From positions 3,116,131 through 3,149,613 of the forward strand of contig CM074811.1 in NCBI GenBank assembly GCA_037447605.1: a stretch of 33,483 nucleotides of DNA, read 5' to 3'. The DNA is from Zygnema circumcarinatum. Lineage: Eukaryota > Streptophyta > Zygnematophyceae > Zygnematales > Zygnemataceae. Position numbers and translations under genes: made by a program. Below, piece after piece: positions 19,994 through 29,949 of this stretch (the first letter of the stretch is position 1; each line of letters begins with the position of its first letter). The notes under the pieces are model-generated. The model saw only the letters and a program-made list of their open reading frames with translations. It searched no databases and had not been told where the DNA came from.

Positions 19994-22737
19994 ATGGCCG
20001 CCGCTTCGGGAAACTTTGTGGCCTGCGTCCGGCCAATGAGAGACGGGCACGTGGACAGCGGGGCTGCCAGGCGGCAGCAGCAGATTGGGCGTGGCCTGCG
20101 GACGGCGGGAGAGTGCCACACTTCATGTGAGAAGGATAGCCACCATTCCTGTCTCCCCCCCACCCTCTCTCTCACACTCTTTCTCTCTCTTTCCACTCAC
20201 TCTCTCGCTCATTCTCTCCCTCCTCTACTGCCCCTCTCCTCTGTTCTCTCTCACTCTCCCTCTCCCCTTCTCTCCCTTTCCTTTCTCGCACTCTACCTTT
20301 CCTTTTCTTGTTCCCTCTCCCTCTTTCGCTTACTCCCACTCACCTCTCCCTGCCCACTCTCCCTCTGTCCTTTCTCACTCTCTCCCTCTCCCTCACGCTC
20401 TTCCTTCCTCCCTCTATTAGAAGTTAGAATAATACTTTAGTTTCCAGCATACAGTCATGCACATGTCTCACATTGCGATACGAAGCTTTCAGCTCTAATT
20501 GCAGGAACTCGCAAGTTAGCTCCTCTAACTTGCCATACTTTTACAATCAGATTCAAAACTTTTCTGAAACGTTTTGATTATTATGTCTTGAGGTCAAGCG
20601 ATTTAATGCTCGATAATGCAACCACATTGTGTTCCTGCTTGAAAATCTTCACTTTGTGTTCCTGACGTGTCAAATCCCTCAAGACCCTACCAGCTCAGTG
20701 AATTCTCCAAGCAATTCTAGGCATCCTAATCAGTCCTTCTCCCCCCCTCTCTCTCTATCTATCTCTCTCTCCCCCCTCTCCCTCCCTCTTACTCTTCCTC
20801 TCTTTCTATCTCTCTCCCCACTCTCTCCCTTTTCCCCTCTCTCTCTCCCCCCCTCTCTCACTCACTCCCTCCCATCCTCCCCTCCTCTCACTCCCTCTCC
20901 CCCCCTTCTCTCTGCTTACTCCCATCCCTCCGATCAGACAGCAGGTGCCAAATCCCAAGAACAGTCCGAACCCACGCCAACTTAGCAGCAGGCCGCGACA
21001 GATCCACCGGTGGATCCAGCGGTGGATCCAGCTCCCCCCCCGCCGTCCCGGGTGGATCCGGCGCGGTGGACCTGGTGATCCGCGAGGTGCAGCCGGCGGA
21101 GTACTGGGCGGAGGCGGAGGTCCACTGCGCCTCCTTTTACCCAACGGCGGACTTCCCGCTCGACGCCATCACGAAGACGGACAGGTGGGGGGGCGGGGGG
21201 GGGGCTAAAACCCTAAAATCCTAAAACCCTAAACCCTAAAACCCTAGACCTTAAAAGCCGACTTAAAAGCCTAAAACCCTAAAACCCTAGACCTTAAAAG
21301 CCGACTTAAAAGCCTAAAACCCTAAAACCCTCAAACCCGATCTGAAAGCCTAAAACCCTAAACAATGAAAGCCGACCTGAAAGCCTAAAACCCTAAACCT
21401 TAAAGCCGACCTGAAAGCCTAAAACCCTAAACCCTAAAAGCCGGCCTGAAAGCCTAAAACCCTAAACAATGAAAGCCGACCTGAAAGCCTAAAACCCTAA
21501 ACCTTAAAGCCGACCTGAAAGCCTAAAACCCTAAACCTTAAAAGCCGACCTGAAAGCCTAAGACCCTAAACCCTAAAAGCCGATTGAAAACCCGAAATCA
21601 CCATTCTCATTCTGTCCTCTCTCTCTCTCTCTCTCTCTCTCGATCCCACTTTCTCCCCTTGACTTCTTCTCCTCCTTTTTCCTCTTCTTTTTCCAACCTT
21701 TCTCCTCCTTCCCCCCCTCTCTTTTTTTTTTAATTTTGGTGATGGGCAGAGTGAGCTCCTTACTGGGCTACCTCGGGATGCTGCCCGGAACCCAAAAAAA
21801 ATGTTTTGTCGCCGTTACAAGGACTGGCGACATGGAACCAACGGAAGAGTACGATTCCGAAAAATCGATTCCGGGGGGCCCAATTTTAAGACCTTTTTTC
21901 GCCTCTTTTATAGTGGGAATACCGCAGCCCTCGTGGTTCCTCCGTCACGTCACGGGGCTCCATGGCGTGGTCGGTTCCGTAACCGTTGACAATGCGGCGG
22001 AATTTCTGCCACGGAAATATCCGGGCAGGAGGAGAAGGTGGGTCTTCCACTCTTTCCCCTCTCTCTTTCTCTCTCTCTCTGTCCCTCCCAACTCCATCTC
22101 TCCTTCCTCTTTCTCCCTCTTTCTCTCTCCCTCCCTCTCCCTCTCCTCTCAATCTCTCTTTCCTCTCCCTCTATCGACCCCCCTCCGCTCTCTCTCTCCC
22201 TCCTCGCTCTTCCCCCTCTCCCTCTCTCGTTCTCTCTCTCTCCAGTCCCTCTCCTTCCTCTTTCTCTCTCTTTCTCTCTCTCTCCCCCCTCTCATCTCAA
22301 TCTCTCTCTTTCCCCTCCCACTATCGCCCCCCCCCCCACTCGCTCTCTCTCCCCTCTCCCTCTCCCTCCCTCTCCCACTCCATCTCCCTCACCCCCCCGA
22401 ATCCTTGTCTCAAATTCGTCTTTTTATTTCGGTTTTGTGTTATTTTTTACATCCTTTCAGGCAAACTATGGCGTACATATCGAACATGGCTGTACGGAGC
22501 ACGGAACGGCGGAAAGGAACTGCCCGTCGCCTTGTACGGAAAGCGGAGGAAATTGCGAAAAGTTGGGGCTGCCGGTCCATCGCTTTGCATTGTAACAAAG
22601 AAAATATTGCAGCCATATGCCTCTATAGGAAGGAGGGGTATAAGGTGGTAAGGCCTCCTCTTGGAGCAGTGTGGCCCAAGCCTTGGGCGGAGGAGGGAGT
22701 AGAATTAGTACTCATGTTGAAGCTACTGACAATCTAA
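19994..22737 (+). CDS. GNAT-family N-acetyltransferase, probably plastid-targeted
   Basis: Exons: 19994-20126 (putative first), 20938-21184, 21750-22037 and 22461-22737, giving 314 residues in frame. The core starts at VDLVIREVQPAEYWAEAEVH, continues with ASFYPTADFPLDAITK and GSVTVDNAAEFLP, and has the GNAT core AYISNMAVRSTERRKGTARR. RRKGTA fits the acetyl-CoA pyrophosphate-binding loop. ALHCNKENIAAICLYRKEGY is the classical C-terminal half. The order resembles plastid GNATs of plants, which acetylate N-termini and lysines. No in-frame Met precedes the domain in exon 2, so an upstream exon is required. The proposed exon 1 starts with ATG, is Arg-rich and poor in acidic residues (transit-peptide-like), ends in GTGAGA and matches phase. 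It remains the least certain part. Exon 2 also encodes a Gly/Ser linker from a small GGTGGATCCAGC tandem repeat. The gene is convergent with the GH30 gene. Confidence 0.85.
20150..20420. repeat. CT-rich pyrimidine tract in GNAT intron 1
   Basis: CTCTCTCC-type sequence just after the putative exon 1 donor. A second similar tract at 20740-20930 precedes the exon 2 acceptor. Confidence 0.75.
21207..21595. repeat. Minisatellite of CCCTAAA plus AAAGCCGACCTGAAAGCC in GNAT intron 2
   Basis: About nine tandem units of roughly 30 to 55 bases. Each joins one to three CCCTAAA copies to a conserved AAAGCCGACYTGAAAGCC core. It lies in intron 21185-21749 and is followed by CT-rich sequence to the acceptor. 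Confidence 0.85.
22050..22400. repeat. CT-rich tract filling GNAT intron 3
   Basis: Intron 22038-22460 is almost entirely CTCTCCC-like on the sense strand, with CCCCCCC runs. It has no stop in the GNAT frame (see findings). Confidence 0.8.
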
Positions 22738-23814
22738 GCAATGTACTGATATCGTTTTTCTTGAATTGGGAAAATAGTAGAGTTGGATGTGGGAGCACAT
22801 TGGGCGGTGTTGGACTTCATCGAATTTAGTATGTGTTTGAGATTTGACTTTGTGGTTCTTCTTTTTGGGTTCATCCCATACACCTTGGTACTCTCTCCCT
22901 CTCTCTCGCTCTCTGTCTCTGTCTCTTTGCCTCTTGGAAAGCCCTCTCCCTCTCCCTCTCGTTTACCCTCTCCTCCTCCCTTTTCACTTTTCCAATCGAT
23001 CGCCCTGTCAGTCGCAACCCCTCTCCCTCTCTCTCCGTGTCCATTTCTCTCTCCCCCACCCTCTCTTTGTTAGTCCTTCCCCCTCCCCCTCCCCATTACT
23101 CGCTCTCCTTATCCCTCCCAATGCTAATCCCTGCCAGTCCTCCTCCTCCCTTGACTTCACTCTGTCAGTCCCTCTCCTTGTACCCCATACCCCCCTTCCC
23201 GTAACTTCAAGAGAGAGAGCGAGGGAGGGAGAGAGGGAGGGAGTGGAATACAGAAGTGGAACTCTCGCCCCTCTACATACAGACTTCACCAGTTTAAAGA
23301 TAACCTCAAAACCGATCTCAAGAATCTCAGAGAAAGAAACACAAAATTTTAGAAAACTCGACAAGAAAGAACAGAAAAGATCATAAATAAAATGTCACAA
23401 CCTCATTGAAGGAAAAAAAAAAAAGTGAACACGTGCTCCATTTTTTTCCGGGCCATCGAACAAAGGGTATCACAAAACAAGGTGATGTTGAAAAAAAAAA
23501 AAAAACAGTTGAACGCCTCAAGACCTTGGAAACCAGTTTTTTGAACGAGTTTTTTGTCCTATCTCGATCGAAAAAAGGAGATCCAAATGACCTTTTATTC
23601 TGCAACCTCCTCTCCACTCCTCCCTCCCTCTAAATAATATAAAATATAAAAGTGTCACCAATTTCCCTCCCCCAAAAAACAGTCGCAATAAAGTATTGCT
23701 TCAAATCAAATTGTTCCCCTCCCCTCCCCCTTCCCAGCCCCTCCCAATCACCTACTTTTTAGGGTTTAAAACAAACAAAAAAAATAATCGAAACCTAAAC
23801 ATTCTAAATTCGAT
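22738..23814. other. Convergent spacer between GNAT and GH30 genes
   Basis: A CT-rich block (22890-23200), then AT-rich sequence with poly-A runs (23410-23505), fits two 3' ends. No gene, RNA gene or clear terminator was recognised. Confidence 0.55.
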
Positions 23815-26117
23815 TCACCCTGCCACGTCTGAAAACACGAAAGTACTTATCGACTTCCCCGGAAGGTTAATTTTCACTATTGAAGGAAGTCTCACTCCTG
23901 AGCTGCTCACCGTCTTATGATTTTCATAAACAGAAGTTCTATACACACTCATTCTCGAACTCCCCTTCGTTTTGACCTGAATGTTCAACCCAAAAAACTG
24001 AACTCCCTGCATGTAATTGGCGACTACAACGGTTAACTGAGACTGCCTGGGGTCATATGCAGCTACGAGTCCGTAATTACAGGCACTGTCAACCTTTAAC
24101 GGAACGGAGCCCGGTCTTATATGCTTCGTAAACTGCATCAAAGCGTAATACTGAGGTCCTATCTCATAGATAAGCCTCCCCTTCCGTTCCATGTCAGTAA
24201 AAACGAGCCCCCACTGTTGAACTGTTTGGTGCTGTTCTACCACTTGCCAGTAAGACCAAGATGAGGTTTCCAGCACATTCATATCCATCATTACTTGGCG
24301 AGCTAACCCTAAAGCAAAGTCAAAAGCTGAACCCTTAAGCCCATAGGGACCCCACTCAGAAACCACCACTTTTTTCTTCTTAGATTTCCCCAATTTTGCT
24401 ATTTTTGACCTCCAGTTTACTTGTCTCGCATAGGAAGCTCTCACAGCTGCTGTTTCATAGCTGTGAACATTCAGTTGAGAAACTCTACCGAGAATTTTTC
24501 GACTCTCCAATAAGAGGGATGGTATTCCGACCCGAAGAGTCAAAGAAGGCGAGAGTAGTGGGGGCTCCTGATTTTCTTAAGGAGTGATGTATGATGGGAA
24601 TGAAGGAAGCTATAGAGCTGCTTTTCATATTACATCCCTCTTGAAGACCCCCCAATAGCCAATGCCCCTCCACAGCTTCATTGATAGGTTCTAATGTCTT
24701 AAAAGTGACCCCCCATTTCTGTCGATAAAGAGTCACCACCTGCACTAAGTAATTCGCAAAAGAACGATACTTTTCCGGCGCTAAATTGTCTTCATATCGA
24801 TGCCGTGAACCTGTAAAACTCTTAGTAATAGTCATGTATGCAGGAGGGGAGTTGGAAAAAGCTTCAAATTGGTTTGCTCCTCTATCTCGGGCAGCGAGTA
24901 AAACTTTTCGTTGGTTTGCATCTTGGGAGGGGTCTATGGGGGACCTTTTGTTCCATTTGAAGCCGGGCATAGCTCTGTACTTTAAGAATCCTTTGAATTG
25001 GGAGTGGGAGTGAGGGGAGTATCCTCCTCCCCCTATATTGTAGCGAGCAATGTTGAGACCAAGGCCGGAATCAAGACGGAAAAAAAGGTCCATTAAGAGG
25101 TTGAAGTCTTGGTCGTTTAAGCCGCCGGCCCAGTTGGCCCACCTGTGAGAGAGAGTAAAATAAGGAGAGAAATGAAGGGGAGAGAGAGGGGGAAAGAGAA
25201 GTGGTGAGGGAAGGGTTGAAGGCAGGGAAGGACTGGAATGAAGTTGATTCTCCCTCTCCCACTCCTGCTCTTACTTTCTCCCCCTCCCTCTCTCTTCCTC
25301 CCTCCCTCCCTCTCTCTTCCTCCCTCTCTCCCTCTCTCCCGCTTCTCTCCAACTTTCTCTTGCTGTCTTGCCCACTCGTCTCTCTGTCCCTCCCACTCCT
25401 CTCTCCCTTCCCCCCCCTCTCTCTCTCCCTGTCCTCCTCTCTCCCTTCCCCCCCCTCTCTCCCTCTCTCTCCCCCTTTCCCTCCCTCTCTCTCTCTCTCT
25501 TTCTCTCACCATGCCAGCGACGTGCCCCATCCATCCCACGTGGTTCCAATCCCCTTGCCGCTGTTGATCACAACGTTCCCTGCCCCACAAAACCCCCAAA
25601 AGTTCCATTTTCAGTACTTGGAAAGTTCCGCAAAAGCTTTCCGCATAACAACGCCTACTGGAAATGCCACGTGGCGTTCTAGCATGCTTGCCACTTGTCA
25701 AACGGACTTCAGGGAGAGGGAAGAGGAGGGAGTGAGAAGAGGGAGAAAAAATGGAAAAATTGAAAGTGAAACTGAATCTTTGGGACGGAAGAAAATGACA
25801 ACCTGCGCTTTTAAGGAAAGGGAGAAAGAAGGGGGGGAAAGATAAAGGATTAAGAATGGAAAAAAATCGAAGGAAATATATTTCCACATATAGTCCGTAC
25901 CTGCCACATTGGGGCACGTGGGGACTTCCGGGGGATCGGCGGCGACGAGAGAGCAGGCGAGCAGGAGGAGGAGGAGGGAGAGGGGGAGGGGAAGGGAGAA
26001 GGAGGGAGGGGAGGAGGAAGGAGGGGAGGGAGGGAGAGGGGGAAGGGGAGGGGTGGTGGGAGAGGTGGAGGTGGAACTGGAAATAGAGGATGGGAAGAGA
26101 GAGGCACTTCTAGCCAT
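23815..26117 (-). CDS. Secreted GH30 glycoside hydrolase, endo-beta-1,6-galactanase-like, one apparent frameshift
   Basis: Exons: 26117-25901, 25579-25510 and 25142-23815. They total 1615 nt, one more than 538 codons. The N-terminus has a Ser/Pro-rich stretch and a hydrophobic core (about residues 43-60, SLLLLLLACSLVAA), so a signal peptide or anchor. Exon 2 gives GKGIGTTWDGWGTSLAW, continuing WANWAGGLN across the junction, a GH30 signature at the start of the barrel. NIARYNIGGGGYSPHS, FSNSPPAYM and LEPINEAVEGHW follow. Glu251 of INEA is the likely acid/base (family usually NEP). Near 24485-24499 the frame shifts by one base. Downstream come LNVHSYE and VVVSEWGPYG with the likely nucleophile Glu358, then a beta-sandwich-like C-terminus to the TGA at 23815. 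The WANWAGG and NIGGGGYS context fits subfamily 5 (endo-beta-1,6-galactanase), which cuts beta-1,6-galactan side chains such as those on arabinogalactan proteins. Subfamily assignment is by memory of motifs. Confidence 0.87.
25160..25505. repeat. CT-rich tract in GH30 intron 2
   Basis: Intron 25143-25509 is mostly low-complexity CTCTCCC on the plus strand, purine-rich in the gene's sense. It creates long spurious frames on both strands. Confidence 0.75.
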
Positions 26118-26814
26118 GGGAACGAAGAGACTATCACTCTCGCTCCTCTCTCTTTCTATCTCGCTCTCTCTCCTCTCTCTCTCTTTCTCTCTCCTCCCCT
26201 CTCTCCCTCTCCGTCTCCCTCACTCTCACTTTAATGTTAAGGTCTGCAGATGAAAACCCCAGATTAGACCCTCTCTCTCCACTCCTCCCTCACTCTCTAC
26301 TCGCTCTCTCCTCTCTCTCTCTCCCTCTCCTTCTCTTGGCGGCGGTGTGCACCGCCAGAGAGGTTACTGTACCCCGCCGCGACCTCTGGGATTCGGTTCG
26401 GTCGTGGGCAGAGATAGCATCAATTGTAATTACTTTGCTACAATAAATTGGAGATAAGAACGTTTTTTTCTGCCCGATATATCGTCCAATTGGCGATATG
26501 GCGGAGTCGCTGCTTTTTGTGGAAAACTCAACCAATAACTAGTGCGATTCATAAGTGTAAAGAACTCGAATGATTGGTGGAGTTTTGGTCGGTGGGAGGT
26601 CGTACCTGGACCAGCCTGCCAGTGCCAACGTGGACCAATGGCAGGGCAGAGTTTCAGATCAACGAGTCACAACACGACACGTGGCAATTTAATATAAAAG
26701 GTAGAGTCTAAAATTTTTGGCTGCCCGCGAAATAGCACTTTTTTGCGCGCTTCTGATTGGTCACCGATCTGTCTGTCTGGCGCGTAGTGGCCGGCCGGCA
26801 GGATTTGGGGTGTC

Positions 26815-26880
26815 CGTACGGTATGAAATACGTACAGTACAGTACTGTACTGTACAGAAAATGTCAAAGATTCTGTACAT
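26815..26880. promoter_or_regulatory. Dense GTAC cluster (seven in 66 bases)
   Basis: GTAC occurs seven times, including the self-complementary run CAGTACAGTACTGTACTG. GTAC is the core bound by SBP-domain factors of the green lineage, including copper-response elements in Chlamydomonas. It lies about 700 bases upstream of the GH30 start. Regulatory role is inferred from the motif. Confidence 0.35.
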
Positions 26881-27130
26881 TTTATCACTTGCCAGATTTG
26901 TCGTTTTGTGCAGCGCCACCTTCGGTGTTCAAATGATGGCCGGCCGTTCCTCGCCAAGGGAGAGGATCTATGTCACCCAGTTCCGTATTTCAAAAAATTG
27001 ACAAAACGGGCCAGGATATGTACAAGGAAACTGTTCGACGTTATGGGTGTGCGCTTTATAGGTTTTGAGCGAATCGGAACACGACACGTGTCAATAGTAA
27101 CCAATAGGGTGCGTTTGAAAAATGAAGTGT

Positions 27131-27310
27131 TTCGTACAGAGCTTGGCAGGAACGGCACCGTAGAGTACTGTACGGTACAGTACGAATGCAAACACAGCAA
27201 ATAACGTACTGCCACGTGGCACTTAACAGAGGGACGGAAACGGTGTCAGGAAATCAGAATGGCGACGGATTGGTACGAAAACGTACGAATAAACAGCTAC
27301 CGTACGAATT
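27131..27310. promoter_or_regulatory. Second GTAC cluster
   Basis: About nine GTAC words between 27133 and 27306, including GAGTACTGTACGGTACAG, with a TGCCACGTGGCA palindromic G-box embedded near 27211. It is about 1 kb upstream of the GH30 start. Confidence 0.3.
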
Positions 27311-28204
27311 CATCGGGTAAAGATCAACTCTAGTGGACTCCCCGACCAAGATTTCCACGAGCAGGATCCACCTCGGGATCAACCGTGAACTGCGGACTGG
27401 TCAAGCGACCGTTGAGCGATAACGGGACTGTGTACCAATTTCTGCCACAGCGAACGGTGTGCATCGCTGGAGCGAATTTTTCGGAAGCTGTAAAGTGGTT
27501 TAATTTTTTAGTACATGCATTTAAAAAAAGAAAACCACAGGGAATTCCAACAGGCCTAATTTTAAAAATATTTATTCCTTCTATGAGTATATCTTAAAAA
27601 ACAAAAACCCCCTTTTTTTTTTTTACCTCCTGTCTGAACGAACCCAAGGACCGCTTCACTCTGAGAATCATGGAACAGTATATTTATTTATACTCCAATC
27701 ACTCCATTTATTTATTTATTTACATATTATAGACATATTTCTATTTACTTTATTTACTATTCTGCACAGCCCCCCATTTCCCCATTGACATATTTACAGC
27801 GACTGCATGCGGCTGTTATTCTGCACTGCATGGAACCACCCCCTGCCTGCCCTAATGCAGCCTTCTGCTAGACCTTTATTTTCCGTATCAATCTCAATAT
27901 TTAATATGACTATGCTTATTTACTCGCCTCTGTCCTTCACTCTGTTCAGTAACCCTAAAAACCCTAATCCCTAGCCCCTAAACCCTAAAACCCTAAACCC
28001 TGAACCGCAAACCCTAAAACCCTCCAGCCCTAAAAAAAATATATTTACGCATCTTGCTCTCTCATACCCGCTGGTCACATCTAACCCCGTTCCGTTCCAT
28101 TCCACTCCGTTCCGTTCAGTTCCTTTCGGTTCCGTTCCGTTCCAGTTTCCTCCGTTTCCGTTTCCTCCACCCACATAACTGTTTTTTTTTTCTTTTCCCT
28201 TTGT

Positions 28205-29913
28205 TCAATTCCCGCTGCCCGGCGGCCTCCCCTCCGCGCAGAGGCGGAGGTAGTCCCGGGCGGGTCCGTACACTCCGCGGATTCCCTTGTAGTCCAAAAC
28301 CTCCGCCGGGAGGGCTTCTATGGCCTCCAAAAACTGTTGGGCCAAAACGGAACGGCCCGCGAACACATGGAACGGCTTCACATGCGTTCGGATGGTGAAC
28401 AGAATCGCCTTCGTCCTGTTGGGGACGGAAATCGAAACACATGGAACCCCAAATTCCGCCCCAAGGAACGGAACACGCAACGGAAAGCAATGAGAGCATG
28501 GAATCGCGGTCCGTCGTAACAAACTGAAACTGAGCAACATAGAACTGCAAAAAGGAGTCCGCTGGAGGGAACTCTGGAGGGGATTCGGGTTTTTAGGGTT
28601 TTGAGAGGGCTGTTAGCGTTTTTAGGGTTTTAGGCTTGTAGGGTTTTAGGGTTTATAGGGTTTTTAGGGTTGTCCCTCACTTTGGGAAGCGTACGAGCGT
28701 CTCCCTCTCGCTCCTTGTAAAGAGGCGCCCTCCCGCGCTCTGCGCTGTGATTGGCTCCTTCGGCTGCCTCACTTCGCCACCGCGTAGTCCGTACACATCT
28801 TCCTGTTCTCCAAAACACACACAAAAAAACAAACAAACAAACAAAACAAACAAAAAAAAACTAAATTCACTGATTCCCCACAGGCCCAAAACTGTAAAAA
28901 GCCAAGGAAACCCTAAAAAAGCCGAAAAAATAAAACCCCAAATAGCACAGATTTCCATATTTTAGGTCTCCAAGAGCCCTAAGACAAAACAAACCCTAAA
29001 GTCCATAGAGGCTGTAGAAACCCTAGCTGTGACCTAAAACCTTAAACCCTAAACCCTAATTTCGAGTTTCTCACCTCACTGAGGGGCTGGTAGAGGGAGG
29101 GGTCGTCCCTTATGCTCCAGTTCGCACGTGCGAAGGACTTTTCTTCCGTTAAGCGTTGCATGAAAGCCGCCGTCGATTTTCCGATTTCTTTTTCGTATAA
29201 CGGAACTGGCTTGTGAATTTCGTGCATGTCCATTCCAATTTTTTCCAGTAACTGCCATCCCTGCGGAAAAAGTACGGCTCCGGCCACAAATTTCATCACT
29301 CCGTCGACTTCCAACATCAAACAAAGGTCCTCCTGAACCCTCCCCCCCGAAAAAAAGGGGTTACAAAAGTGTAAAAATATACATGTATACATATACTTTA
29401 TTTTAGTTATGCATAGAAAGGGCAGTAGGGAATGAGGGAAGGTTGTGTTCAGTCGGAGTGTTCTATGGCAGTTGCAGTTCTGTTTCAGTTCAGTTCCGTT
29501 TCTCAACTTCGATAGTGTAGCTAGCTCTGTACGGTAAAATTAAGCAAATTAAGGTTCTTAAGTCTTAGGGTTTTGGAGTATTCACAGATTTGGGGAATTG
29601 GAGGCTGAAGGGTTTAGGGTTTTGGAGGGGGAGGGGTGGTGGTGAAGAGCGGGTTTCCGGAAAAGCGGGCAGGGGGGATGCACCTGCACGAGGAGGGCGG
29701 CAACGTGGAGAGGGTCGAGGGAGGGGTCGCTGAGGTCCCACTCGTCGCCAGTCACGCGGTTGGTCAGACGGCGGCCGGCCAGGGCGAAGCTGCGGGAGGG
29801 AGGGAGGGAGGGAGAGAGGGAGGGAGAACAAGATGGGAATGTATGAAAACGGGAAAGGGAGAGTGAGTGGACGAGAGAGGGAGAGAGGATGGGAATCGAG
29901 CAAGAGAGCGAGC

Positions 29914-29949
<36 letters not shown>

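Larger units (their letters stand above)
26118..28204. other. Spacer upstream of GH30 and downstream of HRQ gene
   Basis: 26140-26340 is CT-rich. 26640-27310 holds G-boxes (TGCCACGTGGCA near 27211; CACGTG-type words near 26680 and 27082) and two dense GTAC clusters. 27600-27950 is AT-rich with TTTATTTA words. 27950-28030 has CCCTAAA copies. 28085-28145 is a CCGTTCCGTTC-type repeat. No convincing exon or structured RNA gene was recognised; 27290-27480 is moderately GC-rich and unassigned. Confidence 0.5.

Noticed and set aside
24457-24488. 28-base GTAGAG...CACAG intron to explain the GH30 frame change
   Set aside because: Its removal would restore the frame but delete the LNVHS stretch that looks conserved in the family, and 28 bases is far shorter than any other intron here. 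A one-base indel is simpler.
27290-27480. Possible structured RNA gene (snRNA, tRNA or telomerase RNA)
   Set aside because: Moderately GC-rich with some stem potential, but no tRNA A/B boxes, snRNA landmarks or CCCTAAA template were found.
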